Positions 29,650 through 40,095 of a stretch of 64,000 nt of DNA are shown piece after piece. The position numbers and the translations under genes are program-made. The stretch spans positions 1 through 64,000 of the forward strand of contig CAJYLO010000023.1 of the NCBI GenBank assembly GCA_913776245.1, written 5' to 3'. The notes beneath the pieces were generated by a model, which was given only the letters and a program-made list of their open reading frames with translations, searched no databases and was not told the DNA's origin. Source of the stretch: an uncultured Chryseobacterium sp. (GTDB lineage Bacteria > Bacteroidota > Bacteroidia > Flavobacteriales > Weeksellaceae). Positions within the stretch are counted from its first letter, which is position 1. Each line of letters opens with the position of its first letter.

Positions 29650-30225
29650 CTACATCAAAGGCAACCTCATCAACTCGTGCTTTCCGAAGATGATGGAATT
29701 GGCCGGAACGTTCCTGGAAATAACGCAGTTGGCACCGATGATACAATTATCACCAATTGTTACACCTTTCAGAACGGTAACATTGCTGTAAATTTTCACA
29801 TTTTTACCGATAATGATTGGCGCAGTATTGAATTTGGTTTTGTGCCAGATATATTCCGGCTTGGTGTCGAAAGCATGGTCGTGATCGTAGAATTTACAGC
29901 CTTCAGCAACGCAGGTATCATCGCCTAATTCGATCCTGTCCAGACAATTGATGGAAATGTAATGGCTGAGATCAACATTATTTCCGAAGATCAATTTACC
30001 GCCATTCCTGATTCTGATGGCATTATGATCTCTCCAGATCACTTTTTTCCCAATCTCAAACTGTGCATTATCATCCAGCTCAAATGTTGTTGACTTCCCA
30101 ATCCGAAGGTCAGCGTGTAATCTCACACCTGAATGAGAGTTCAGAACACTTAATGAGTACAGCTTCTCAATTTTAGAAATTGTTTTAGGGATGATATTCA
30201 GTGCTTTGTATATTAGATTTATCAT
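29650..30225 (-). CDS. Left-handed beta-helix acyltransferase (hexapeptide repeat)
   Basis: APIIIGKNVKIYSNVTVLKGVTIGDNCIIGANCVISRNVPANSIIFGKH. Confidence 0.88.
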   Translation of the reverse strand: MINLIYKALNIIPKTISKIEKLYSLSVLNSHSGVRLHADLRIGKSTTFELDDNAQFEIGKKVIWRDHNAIRIRNGGKLIFGNNVDLSHYISINCLDRIELGDDTCVAEGCKFYDHDHAFDTKPEYIWHKTKFNTAPIIIGKNVKIYSNVTVLKGVTIGDNCIIGANCVISRNVPANSIIFGKHELMRLPLM

Positions 30226-30230
30226 TTTTT

Positions 30231-30953
30231 TTATAATGTGCCGGAATCAACAAAGATTTCCTGGCCTGTAATAGATTTTGATTTTTCCCCGGCTAAAAAT
30301 AAAACGGTTTCTGCAACAGATTGCATATCGGTTTCCTTTTTTAAAGCAGTTCTTTTGAAGATCCTGTTCTTATGATCCTGAGTCAGTTTCGCGTTCATTG
30401 CAGTTTCCATATACCCCGGAACAACAATATTGGAACGTATGCCGCGCTCGCCCCATTCTCTGGATATATTTTTGGAAAAAGACTGTAATGCGCCTTTAGA
30501 AGCGGCATACATAGAAAGACCTTTGTAGCCTGTGTGGGCACTGATGGAAGATATATGAATGATGCTGCCGGAAATTCTATTGTAAATCATATTTCGGATA
30601 GCATATTTAGTAAGAAACATCGGCGAGTACAGATTAACATCGAACATCGTTTTCAATTCCGGGTAATTAAGATTCGTAACGATATCATCGTAAGCCATTG
30701 CCGCATTATTTATAAGGACATGAATCGGAATATGATTGGTGATAAAATCTTTGAAAATATTTTGTTTGATATTTTCCGGATCAGAGAGATCAAAATTTTT
30801 GAAAAAAAGATGATCCGGATATTGTTTTTCCAAAGCTTTCAGCTCATCAGACTCCGTTCTGCTGATGCCATAAACCGTGTGTGCGTTTTCCAGAAAAAGT
30901 TTGGCAATCTCAAAACCAACACCTCTGGAAATACCTGTAATTAATGCGTTCAT
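30231..30953 (-). CDS. SDR oxidoreductase (3-oxoacyl-ACP reductase-like)
   Basis: ITGISRGVGFEIAKLF, NNAAMAYDD, YAASKGALQSFSKNISREWGERGIRSNIVVPGYMET. Confidence 0.9.
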   Translation of the reverse strand: MNALITGISRGVGFEIAKLFLENAHTVYGISRTESDELKALEKQYPDHLFFKNFDLSDPENIKQNIFKDFITNHIPIHVLINNAAMAYDDIVTNLNYPELKTMFDVNLYSPMFLTKYAIRNMIYNRISGSIIHISSISAHTGYKGLSMYAASKGALQSFSKNISREWGERGIRSNIVVPGYMETAMNAKLTQDHKNRIFKRTALKKETDMQSVAETVLFLAGEKSKSITGQEIFVDSGTL

Positions 30954-32164
30954 ACAATTTTCTTTTTTCCGGTTCTGGTAAGTTGTATCTTTTCTACGAA
31001 ATTTATTTTTCTCGGTATCTTGAAATTCTGAATGGTTCCGTTCAGAAAAAGCCTGATATCCTTTTCCTGTAAATCAGAATCCGCATGCAATTCTACTTCG
31101 CAGCAGATAATATTTCCTAAAACTGCATTTGATTTGCCATACACTCTCACATTCCGGATTTCGGGATGTTTTGTAAGTTCTTCTTCCACTTCGTAGGGAT
31201 TAACTTTATAGCCGCCCACGTTGATCAATTCATTTTTCCGGGAAATAAAACGGAATTTTCCTTGTTCATTATCTGTCCATTCTATAAGATCTCCGGTTGC
31301 ATAAAAACCGTCTATCAGCTTGAGCTGGGTGGTTTGTCCGAAAAGATCTTTGTGAATGTATAGCTCATCATCTACCATTTTTATCCGCCCAATATGTTGT
31401 TCAGTAATAACGAATTCATCATTCTGAGAAGAGAACAATGGTCCTGTTTCGGTAGATCCGTATACATTGTTGATTCTTGCATTGGGAAATGCTTTTACCA
31501 CCTCAGAGATCAAATGGCTGTCCGATTTTTCTCCGCCAATGGTTATTTTCTTTACTGATTCAAAAGTTTCTTTCAGTGGAAATAATAGCCTGTAAAATGT
31601 TGGTGTGGAAGATAAGTTGGTAATGCCGTACTTTTTAATAGCATCTAACACAAAATCTTTAGGCGACATAAAAACATTAACCATAAGATTCTGATTGAGA
31701 ACAGCCTGAAAAAAAACCTGAACACCTGCAACGTGTGTCGGGTTAAAAGCAAATCCCCAGACATCATTTTTCCTGTCTTCTGAAATATTGATCTTGCGGA
31801 TCAGGTTTTTCAGAGGATGGGTGAATTTTCTGGTAAATCCTGTTGTCCCGGAGGTGAAAAGTGTGATCTCCGACCCCGAATCACCAATGATGCCGATCAA
31901 ATCTTCTATAGAACTTATTCTTTTCGGATTTTCTATTTCAATGACTTTATTGATGATTAAATTATTGTCTTCAATTTCTTTTTCGGAAATATCCGCATCT
32001 ACAAGTGCGATATTTTTTTCATTGACCAATGCAAAAATCCAGTTAAGAAAAAAAGATCTCAGATCAGGATAAATAAAGCAGTCTTTGTAAAAGTAGGATG
32101 TATTAATATGGTCCAGGATATCCTGATAAGACAATGAATGTTGCCTATCTGAAAGAAATAGCAT
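30950..32164 (-). CDS. AMP-dependent acyl ligase (ANL superfamily)
   Basis: ITLFTSGTTGFTRKFTHP, NNVYGSTETGPLF, YATGDLIEW, GGYKVNPYEVEEEL. Confidence 0.9.
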   Translation of the reverse strand: MLFLSDRQHSLSYQDILDHINTSYFYKDCFIYPDLRSFFLNWIFALVNEKNIALVDADISEKEIEDNNLIINKVIEIENPKRISSIEDLIGIIGDSGSEITLFTSGTTGFTRKFTHPLKNLIRKINISEDRKNDVWGFAFNPTHVAGVQVFFQAVLNQNLMVNVFMSPKDFVLDAIKKYGITNLSSTPTFYRLLFPLKETFESVKKITIGGEKSDSHLISEVVKAFPNARINNVYGSTETGPLFSSQNDEFVITEQHIGRIKMVDDELYIHKDLFGQTTQLKLIDGFYATGDLIEWTDNEQGKFRFISRKNELINVGGYKVNPYEVEEELTKHPEIRNVRVYGKSNAVLGNIICCEVELHADSDLQEKDIRLFLNGTIQNFKIPRKINFVEKIQLTRTGKKKIV

Positions 32165-32382
32165 TACAGCTTATTGTAAATTTCGTCTATTGAGCTTACA
32201 AGGCCGTCTTCAAAGATATCCACCCCAAACTCTTCTTCAATTTTCACCGTGAGTTCAGCAAGATCAAAGGAATCAAAGTTGAGATCTTCTCTTAGTTTCT
32301 GCTCCGGTAAAATTTTTGCCACCGGTTCTTCAAATTTATTATTCTTGATGGAATTTATGATAAAAAGTAATTTTTGCTGCAT
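32164..32382 (-). CDS. Acyl carrier protein
   Basis: 72 aa, LREDLNFDSFDLAELTVKIEEEFGVDI phosphopantetheine attachment motif DSFDLAEL. Confidence 0.88.
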   Translation of the reverse strand: MQQKLLFIINSIKNNKFEEPVAKILPEQKLREDLNFDSFDLAELTVKIEEEFGVDIFEDGLVSSIDEIYNKL

Positions 32383-32472
32383 AATCTGTGTTTAAGCTAT
32401 GCAAAAGTACAAAAATTTAAATATTTTCAATTAATTGATGACTATGAGTTAGAATTCGAAGATTCTGAACTA

Positions 32473-33153
32473 TTATTTTTTAAGATTCATAAAGAGTTCA
32501 GCTTTATAGGTTTCACCTATAGGAATTTCCTTACCAGACAAAAGGATTACATTCTTTGGATCAATCCTTTCAATTTTTTTTAAATTGAGAATGTAGGATT
32601 TATGTATTCTTTTAAAATTCCCAGGCAGCTGAATCTCAAGAGACTTCAATGTATCAAGAACAATATATTCCTGCTTTTCGGTTTTGATATTGACGTAATC
32701 TTTGAGACTTTCTATATAATCAATATCATCAAAATTAATGCGATGCTGCTGACCGGAAGATTTTATAAAAAAGAAAGAATCTTGAATTTTTTTTGCAAAA
32801 CGCTCCTGAGCTTTTACAGCACTTTTCTCAAAACGACTAAATGAAATCGGTTTCAGGAGGTAATCTATCACATTATGTTCGTAGCCTTCCAAAGCATATT
32901 CTGCATAGGCCGTCGTCAGAATATATTTCAGCTTATTGCCCACAATTTTCATAAAATTGATACCTGTGAGTTCCGGCATCTGAATGTCCAGGAAAATCAA
33001 ATCCGCTTCCTTCGTCTGGATAAATTCCATCGCTTCAATCGGATTTTCTGTGGAGAAAACCAGCTCGAAAAACGGAATTTTTGCCACGTAACTCGCCAGC
33101 AAAGAAACCGCCAGCGGCTCATCATCCACAATGATGCATCTAATTTTATTCAT
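32473..33153 (-). CDS. LytTR-family response regulator
   Basis: CIIVDDEPLAVSLLASYV, LIFLDIQMPELTGINFMK, C-term LytTR DNA-binding region. Confidence 0.92.
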   Translation of the reverse strand: MNKIRCIIVDDEPLAVSLLASYVAKIPFFELVFSTENPIEAMEFIQTKEADLIFLDIQMPELTGINFMKIVGNKLKYILTTAYAEYALEGYEHNVIDYLLKPISFSRFEKSAVKAQERFAKKIQDSFFFIKSSGQQHRINFDDIDYIESLKDYVNIKTEKQEYIVLDTLKSLEIQLPGNFKRIHKSYILNLKKIERIDPKNVILLSGKEIPIGETYKAELFMNLKK

Positions 33154-33224
33154 TAATTGAAAATAATTTTGCTTCTACAAACATTTCGCTCCTGCAGAGC
33201 TGTCATTCTATTGTAAATATCAGT

Positions 33225-34244
33225 TTAATTAATTGAGTTATCTCTCAAATCAATTGTCAAATCTACGCTAAAATCAGTTGCCGATTCAGTAATAGCAAGC
33301 TTATGTTTTTGTGGATAAAGGATTTCAAGGCGCTTTTTCACATTGCCGATCCCGATTCCTGAAACCGAATCTTTGGATTTCTGCTTTTTGAAATTACGAA
33401 GATAAAAATGCAGCTTTTGATGGTCATCTGAAATATCCAAAGTGAAGCCTTTGCCGGTAAAATCGCCGTGCTTAAATGCATTTTCCACAAACGGAACGAG
33501 AAGCATCGGCGAGATATTAAGATTCGGGAAATTGATTTTTTTTCCGATAATGAGCAATTCAGGATTTTTGATTCTCAGTTTTTCCAGCTCGATCAGGCTG
33601 TCCAGATAGCCGATCTCTTTATTGAGCGGGATAAAATCTTTTTCCAGATCTTTTGTGCTGTATCGCAGTAATTGGCTCAGTTCTTCAATTGCAGGCAATG
33701 CCTTATCAGAATTCTGATAAACCAAGCTGTAAATATTATTCAGCGTATTGAAGATAAAGTGCGGATTGATCTGGGTTTTTAAAGCCTGCAGTTCAGAATT
33801 TTTTTTCTCTTCAATAAGTTTTTGTTTTTCGACATCGATTTTAAAGAAAATATTAAATAATGAAAATGCTGTACTGATAAAAAGCGTAGAGGAACTGTAG
33901 AAAAAATTATCTGCAAAATAAAATCCTAAAGAAGTGCCTTCTGCATAGTTACCATGCCCTGCAAATAATGGCAATAAAACTTCTTCCACCAGATAACGAA
34001 AGAAAGCAAAACAAGCGACACTGACAAAAAAACCAACAATGGAGAAATAAAGCTTTTTAATATTAAAGAAAAAAGGAACTATAAAAAAGTAGTTAATATA
34101 AAACGTGATGACGCTAACTAAGAAAAAGGTAATATTTAATACAAAGGTTTGATTGTATTCTGATAATAATGGTATTAATATAGAGTAACTGAAATTAAAA
34201 GCCCAATAGAATAAGTGCAAAAATAGAAGCTGTTGTTTTTTCAT
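33225..34244 (-). CDS. LytS/YehU-type sensor histidine kinase
   Basis: ALKTQINPHFIFNTLNNIYSLVYQNSDKALPAIEELSQLLRYS; GIGIGNVKKRLEILYP. Confidence 0.92.
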   Translation of the reverse strand: MKKQQLLFLHLFYWAFNFSYSILIPLLSEYNQTFVLNITFFLVSVITFYINYFFIVPFFFNIKKLYFSIVGFFVSVACFAFFRYLVEEVLLPLFAGHGNYAEGTSLGFYFADNFFYSSSTLFISTAFSLFNIFFKIDVEKQKLIEEKKNSELQALKTQINPHFIFNTLNNIYSLVYQNSDKALPAIEELSQLLRYSTKDLEKDFIPLNKEIGYLDSLIELEKLRIKNPELLIIGKKINFPNLNISPMLLVPFVENAFKHGDFTGKGFTLDISDDHQKLHFYLRNFKKQKSKDSVSGIGIGNVKKRLEILYPQKHKLAITESATDFSVDLTIDLRDNSIN

Positions 34245-34407
34245 AATTCAAATCTAGGCTTCTTCATCTTCATCAACAAAGCATTTCCGACAAAACCCAT
34301 TTTTTTATCGATGAAAATAATTTGATCGGAATAAAATCCTGTCAAATCTAATTGCTGTTTCATAAAAATAATGGTGAAAATACATTTGCATCAACAAATC
34401 AAAAATT

Positions 34408-36510
34408 ATGAACCTGAAATATCTTTTCATCGCCACACTACTTTCAACAGCCACTTACGCCCAGACTAAAAATGACAGTCTCAAAGACATCGAACAAGTA
34501 AACATTTTGGTTAAGAAAAAATTACTGGAAAGAAAAGCAGACCGGTTAATTTTCAATGTTGACGCATCCATCGCTTCACAAGGAATGGATGCAGGCGAAA
34601 CGCTTTCCAATGTTCCGATGCTGAAAGTGGATGAGAATATGGGAACGGTCTCGATTATCGGGAAAAGCTCTGTCAATGTGATGATTAACGGAAAAATGCT
34701 GAATCTTTCCGGAGCATCGCTCATCAACTATCTTAAAACGATCCGCTCGGAAAACATTTCTAAAATCGAAGTGATTACCACGCCGCCAGCCAAATATGAA
34801 GCACAGGGAAACAGTGGACTCATCAATATTATTCTGAAGAAAAATCCTAATATTGGTTTCAGCGGAAATATCAGCACAGGTCTGACGCAACGAACTTATT
34901 TCAATGGAACTACCACCGGAACACTAAACTACCAAACCGAAAAACTAAGTTTAAGTTTAAAGACCAACTATGTAAAAGGTGCCAAACGATCTAACGAAAG
35001 ATATAACATCATCGGCAAATCCCAAAATTACAGCGAATCTACCCGCAAAGACTTTTGGGAAGACCTGACACCAAGCCTGAGCGCTTCTTACAAGATCAGC
35101 AAAAATTCCGAAGCTGGATTGGAATATATTTTTGACAACGGAAAAAACGGAATGGACATCCTGAATACAACCAGAAACATCAATTCGGAAAAAGATGAAA
35201 CTAACTTTATTACCAATACCTTTCACAGGGAAAAATCACCGACGCATACTTTCAGTTCTTATTATGATCTGAAGCTGGATTCGCTTGGAAAAAAATTGAG
35301 TCTCGCAGGCAATTTTTATCAGAATAATAATCCGACGGAAGTGAATTTTTCTACATTGACTTTACCGGAAAACACCATTCAGGATGTTAAAACGCTTTCA
35401 AAAATAAAGCCTCAGATTTTATCTGTTCAGGGAGATTTGGAATTACCTTTCAAATTCGGAACTGTAGAAACCGGTTTAAAATTCACACAATTCAAAAATA
35501 CTGCAGATTTGAAATATTTTGACTTGGAAAACAATCAATACAATATTGATCCGAAGAAAAGCAGCACATTTCATTACCGTGAGCAAAATTATGCTGCTTA
35601 TGCAAGCTTCTCTAAAAATTTCGGTGAACACTGGGAAGCCAAAGCCGGATTACGCTATGAAAACACGGTGGTGAAAAGTTCTGTAAAAGATTTTAATTAC
35701 AGTCAATGGTTTCCGTCTGCCTACATATCCTACAAAGAACAAAAAAATGTGTTCAGCCTGTCTTATTCCAGAAGGATCAACCGGCCGAGCATGAGCGAGC
35801 TGAATCCGTTCCGCTGGTATGAAAACCCCAACTCCTACTCTACCGGAAATCCGCTACTGACGCCATCATACATCAATAATTATGAATTATCTTACACCTA
35901 TAACAGTAAACTTTCGGCAAGCGTCTATTATCTCCGGCTGAAAAATGCTTTTGGGCAGGTTTCTGACTTAAATGAAAAATCGCAGACCGGCACTTACCTC
36001 AATTATTATAACAATAGCTTTTATGGCGCCAATCTATCTTACACGGACATTCTTCTGAAATTCTGGGAATCTGCAATTTCTATGAATGCAAGCTACCAGA
36101 CTTCTGATGTGTTCAACATCAATGCTGATACGAACAATGGCTATTCTGTGAGCTATTCTGTAAACAACACGTTTTTTCTTAATAAAAATAAAACGATCGC
36201 ATTATTTCTAAATTATGAACATATGCTGCCTTATCGCAACGTAAATACTCATTTCAAAAATTTTATGGAAATGAGTTCGGGAATCAAAATTTCATTGATG
36301 GATAAACAGCTTCAGATCAATGCTACCGTTAATAATATTTTGGCAATGCGCTACAGAGCAGATATTTATTTCAGGGACAGCACGCAAAGCTTCAACAATT
36401 ACTGGGACGGACGCGCTTTCCGGCTAAGTGTAAACTATACGTTTGGCAATAAGAAAAAACAGATTCAGAAAAAGAACATCAGCTTTGAGGAAGTGAATCG
36501 AGCCAATTAA
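34408..36510 (+). CDS. TonB-dependent receptor/outer-membrane beta-barrel protein
   Basis: Signal peptide, plug NVMINGKMLNLSG...IEVITTPPAKYEAQGNSGLINIILKKN. Confidence 0.88.
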   Translation: MNLKYLFIATLLSTATYAQTKNDSLKDIEQVNILVKKKLLERKADRLIFNVDASIASQGMDAGETLSNVPMLKVDENMGTVSIIGKSSVNVMINGKMLNLSGASLINYLKTIRSENISKIEVITTPPAKYEAQGNSGLINIILKKNPNIGFSGNISTGLTQRTYFNGTTTGTLNYQTEKLSLSLKTNYVKGAKRSNERYNIIGKSQNYSESTRKDFWEDLTPSLSASYKISKNSEAGLEYIFDNGKNGMDILNTTRNINSEKDETNFITNTFHREKSPTHTFSSYYDLKLDSLGKKLSLAGNFYQNNNPTEVNFSTLTLPENTIQDVKTLSKIKPQILSVQGDLELPFKFGTVETGLKFTQFKNTADLKYFDLENNQYNIDPKKSSTFHYREQNYAAYASFSKNFGEHWEAKAGLRYENTVVKSSVKDFNYSQWFPSAYISYKEQKNVFSLSYSRRINRPSMSELNPFRWYENPNSYSTGNPLLTPSYINNYELSYTYNSKLSASVYYLRLKNAFGQVSDLNEKSQTGTYLNYYNNSFYGANLSYTDILLKFWESAISMNASYQTSDVFNINADTNNGYSVSYSVNNTFFLNKNKTIALFLNYEHMLPYRNVNTHFKNFMEMSSGIKISLMDKQLQINATVNNILAMRYRADIYFRDSTQSFNNYWDGRAFRLSVNYTFGNKKKQIQKKNISFEEVNRAN

Positions 36511-36521
36511 AAAAATTATAA

Positions 36522-36549
36522 AAGCGGATCTGATGTAACAAATCCGCTT
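36522..36549 (+). terminator. Hairpin between paralogous receptor genes
   Basis: aagcggatctgatgtaacaaatccgctt. Confidence 0.6.
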
Positions 36550-36580
36550 CTCGGTTGTCTAATAAAGTACAAACTAAACT

Positions 36581-38797
36581 ATGAATATTAGATCTACTAT
36601 TGCGATTGGCGCATTATTCTTTGGCCAGGTTATCCTTGCACAGGAAAATAAAAAAAACGAGACCAAAGAAAAACAGATAGACGAAGTTACCATTACCAAA
36701 ACTAAAAAAGCCGTTGAACAAAAACCGGACAGAACCATTTTTGATTTCTCCGAACAGGCTCACCTGAACACAGGAAACCTGAGCGAAGGTCTTAAAAAAC
36801 TTCCCGGACTCATTATTTCTGATGTTGCCGGGATGATGTATCAGGGAAAACAGCTGGATGTGTATATGGACGGAAGACCGCTAAACATTGGCAGCAATGA
36901 CCTCAATACTTATCTGGAAGGAATGCCAGCCAATTCCGTGGAACGTGTGGAAGTCATCACCCAGCCCGGCGCCGAATTTCCGGCAACTTCCGGCGGTGCG
37001 ATTATCAATATCATTACCAATAAAAATGCAAAAAATTATCTCTCGGCAACTTATTCCGGGCGATACGCTTTTACCAATTATGATAAATGGAGAAACCGGA
37101 CCAGCAATTCGCTTCTTCTCAATGCGAAGAATAAATTTTTCGGCTGGCAGCTTAATTTTGGTCAGAACTACCGTGAGAACTACACCAACAGTATGACTGA
37201 TGTTATTGCACAGGTTTTCAGCGAGAGAATCCAGCGGGGTTATTTTCTGAAATCGGCTGTGACTTTCGATATTGGAAAAGACCGGTTGCTATTGAATTAT
37301 GACATTAATAAAAATAATAATGACAATCAGATCCAGAGTTCCGGCTATTTCCCATTCCTGGAAGAAGGCAAGGACACCCGAATCATAGATTACACGACAC
37401 GTGACCGAACTAATAATGAAAACCTTCGTCAGGAAGCGAGTGCGACTTACCAGGTAAAATTTGATGATAAGGCAAAAAAACTGGATATCAATTTCACATA
37501 TAACCGCTTCGATTCAAATTTTGACCAGAGCGGATATAGATATCAGGAGAATTCTCAGAATTTTGAACAATCGGCTAACAGCTCCAATCAGAACGTTGGC
37601 GCTTTACGTATTGATTATTCTCAGCCGATAAAATTACTGGATGAAGGAAAATTATCTTTTGGTGGAATCTATGAGAAACTGGATTTTAATGCATTCAACG
37701 GCAGTTTTACCAATCTGGATTACAGCAGGCAAACGGCTTCATCTTACCTGGAACTTCAGACCAAACTGAAAAAATTTGACTTTATTTTAGGTCTTAGAGC
37801 AGAGGATTACGACATTTCCGGTATTGTTCGGTATTTGGATAAAAATAAATCAATTGTTCAGGATGATATTGTTCCGTTCAAGCAGTTCAGATTTTTCCCA
37901 AATGCAACAGTTCAGTACAACTTCGCCAAGCAGGTCTATTTTATGTTGAACTATAATAAGAAAATCCAGCTTCCGAATATCAATTCCCTCAACCCGAACA
38001 ATACCAATTACCAGAATGGAAGTATTCAGTTCGGCGGAAATCCGAATCTTCAGCCAACAGTTTTCAATAACTTCGAGGCGAAGATTTCTGCTTTCGATTA
38101 CGCATTCATCGGTTATAACGTAAGCGTTGCGAGCAACCAAAATGCCCAAATTGCAGAGAAATTTTACCCTGATCCAAACAACAGAATCATTAATGGAAGA
38201 GATGCTTTCACCCTCAGAAATGGTTTTGTGAATCTTTCCGAGATGCGAATCCATAATTTCAATTTCGGGTTACCTATCCCTTTTATGCTTTTCACAAAAG
38301 GATTAGGAGAAACCCTGAAAATGAATGTAAATCCTGACACGATGAATTTCCTTTATGTATATGCCGCTTACCAGGTTCACGATATTCCGGATTTCAAGGC
38401 AAAAGGTTTCTGGAATTATAACCTGATGGCGCAATTGATCCTTCCTCAGAAAATCAAATTTGTAGCCACTTATAATAATATGACGAAAGGAAACTGGTTC
38501 TATTATTTCATGGAAAAACCCTGGTATCATAGTTTGGATCTCACTGCAACCAAGAAGTTCATGAAAGACAGACTCAGCGTTTCCATTTTTGCTAATGACG
38601 TTCTTAAAACACAGGAAAATGCGGTGCGTTCGGTTTATAAAGATGCCAATATTTTCTTAGGAAACCGTTTCGATGCTCAGAATTTTGGAATCTCATTTAA
38701 CTATAAAATCCCGACGAGAAATAAACTCGCCAAAGAAAACCCGAACCTACTGAAAAAGGACAGTCAGGATAACAATGGCGGAATTGGCGTGCAATAA
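36581..38797 (+). CDS. TonB-dependent receptor/outer-membrane beta-barrel protein, paralogue of preceding gene
   Basis: LDVYMDGRPLNIG...VERVEVITQPGAEFPATSGGAIINIITNKN. Confidence 0.88.
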   Translation: MNIRSTIAIGALFFGQVILAQENKKNETKEKQIDEVTITKTKKAVEQKPDRTIFDFSEQAHLNTGNLSEGLKKLPGLIISDVAGMMYQGKQLDVYMDGRPLNIGSNDLNTYLEGMPANSVERVEVITQPGAEFPATSGGAIINIITNKNAKNYLSATYSGRYAFTNYDKWRNRTSNSLLLNAKNKFFGWQLNFGQNYRENYTNSMTDVIAQVFSERIQRGYFLKSAVTFDIGKDRLLLNYDINKNNNDNQIQSSGYFPFLEEGKDTRIIDYTTRDRTNNENLRQEASATYQVKFDDKAKKLDINFTYNRFDSNFDQSGYRYQENSQNFEQSANSSNQNVGALRIDYSQPIKLLDEGKLSFGGIYEKLDFNAFNGSFTNLDYSRQTASSYLELQTKLKKFDFILGLRAEDYDISGIVRYLDKNKSIVQDDIVPFKQFRFFPNATVQYNFAKQVYFMLNYNKKIQLPNINSLNPNNTNYQNGSIQFGGNPNLQPTVFNNFEAKISAFDYAFIGYNVSVASNQNAQIAEKFYPDPNNRIINGRDAFTLRNGFVNLSEMRIHNFNFGLPIPFMLFTKGLGETLKMNVNPDTMNFLYVYAAYQVHDIPDFKAKGFWNYNLMAQLILPQKIKFVATYNNMTKGNWFYYFMEKPWYHSLDLTATKKFMKDRLSVSIFANDVLKTQENAVRSVYKDANIFLGNRFDAQNFGISFNYKIPTRNKLAKENPNLLKKDSQDNNGGIGVQ

Positions 38798-38877
38798 ACA
38801 GATAGAAGAAATCAGATAAATGAGAAAAGACTTACGATTAGTGTTTACATCTACTAAAATCTCAAATTAATCTACAG

Positions 38878-38912
38878 AAAAAGCCAAAAGAATCAGTTTC
38901 TTTTGGCTTTTT
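38878..38912. terminator. Terminator between convergent genes
   Basis: aaaaagccaaaagaatcagtttcttttggctttttt. Confidence 0.85.
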
Positions 38913-39604
38913 TATGCTTCACAAGCTTTCCAAATCGCATCATTCTGCGGCACAGGCGCAATAATTTCGATTGGTTCTTTGGTCACAGGATGAATCAATT
39001 CCAGTTTTCTGGCGTGGAGTGAAATGCCGCCGTCTGAATTAGAACGCGCTGCGCCGTATTTCAGATCACCTTTGATGGGAATCCCAATTTTTGAAAGCTG
39101 CGCTCTGATCTGGTGATGCCGCCCGGTTTCCAAATCGACTTCCAGCAATAGATAATTGTCCAAAGTTCTGATAACATTATAAGTCAATATTGCTTCTTTA
39201 GCACCTTCGGTTGCTTTCGGATAGACAATCGCTTTGTTATTTTTCTCATTTTTTTTGAGGTAATGAACCAATCGCCCTGAGTGTGGAATCATTTCTTTGC
39301 TGACAATCGCCCAGTAGGTTTTTTTGACCTCACGGTTTTTAACCATCTGGGTCAGTCGGGAAAGCGCCTTGGAAGTTTTGGCGTAAATAACCAAACCTGA
39401 GGTTGGCCTGTCAATCCTATGAACCAGACCAAGGAAAACATTGCCCGGTTTTTCATCTCTTTTTTTGATGAAATTTTTAATCAGCTCTAATAAAGATAAG
39501 TCACCAGTTTTATCTCCCTGAACCAGTTGCCCGGCTTTTTTGCTGATGACAAGCATATGATTGTCTTCGTAAACGATCTGAGAATCGTCGAAATGTTGAT
39601 TCAT
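38912..39604 (-). CDS. RluA-family RNA pseudouridine synthase
   Basis: GLVHRIDRPTSGLVIYAKTSKAL; LETGRHHQIRAQL. Confidence 0.93.
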   Translation of the reverse strand: MNQHFDDSQIVYEDNHMLVISKKAGQLVQGDKTGDLSLLELIKNFIKKRDEKPGNVFLGLVHRIDRPTSGLVIYAKTSKALSRLTQMVKNREVKKTYWAIVSKEMIPHSGRLVHYLKKNEKNNKAIVYPKATEGAKEAILTYNVIRTLDNYLLLEVDLETGRHHQIRAQLSKIGIPIKGDLKYGAARSNSDGGISLHARKLELIHPVTKEPIEIIAPVPQNDAIWKACEA

Positions 39605-39617
39605 TAATACTTATATA

Positions 39618-40049
39618 TTATAGTAAATGTTGTAAAGGCTTAAAAACAGCTTCATCATAAATACCTTGTTTTTTAAGATAAGCGATCACTTGCCGTATGT
39701 CATCCAGAAATTCGTCCGACAAAATGATCTCCTCTGATCCATTCTTAGAAATCATCTCTATCCACCTATTTATTTTTTGCTGAATTAATTCAGATTCAAT
39801 CCTTTTTTCCTCTTTTGCGGCAAGCGTGTCAATAGTAAAATCCTGAATTCTTTCTGCCAGATCATCCAATTCCTGTAAATCTCTCAATGCATCAAAATCA
39901 TCATTTTCCAGCGCAATTTTTTGCATATAGCTTTTGTATTCGGAAATGAGAGTGGGAGCTTCTGCAATTGGACATTCGGAAATCCATTCTTCAAAGTCTA
40001 AATTTTCGTCCTCTAAAAATCGTTGTATTTCTTCTTGATAATTCATCAT
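39618..40049 (-). CDS. Acidic hypothetical protein
   Basis: 143-aa ORF with coding-like composition, close to rluA-like gene. Confidence 0.55.
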   Translation of the reverse strand: MMNYQEEIQRFLEDENLDFEEWISECPIAEAPTLISEYKSYMQKIALENDDFDALRDLQELDDLAERIQDFTIDTLAAKEEKRIESELIQQKINRWIEMISKNGSEEIILSDEFLDDIRQVIAYLKKQGIYDEAVFKPLQHLL

Positions 40050-40095
40050 AATGTGTTTTAAAAATTCTTATTAAAAATAATAAAAAAATCTAAAA

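Noticed and set aside
29492-29746. 84-aa minus ORF (…CHCERNEAVF…KKSSTQAGLR…)
   Set aside because: Most of it translates the 3' palindromic element and the end of the acyltransferase gene in another frame; not a protein.
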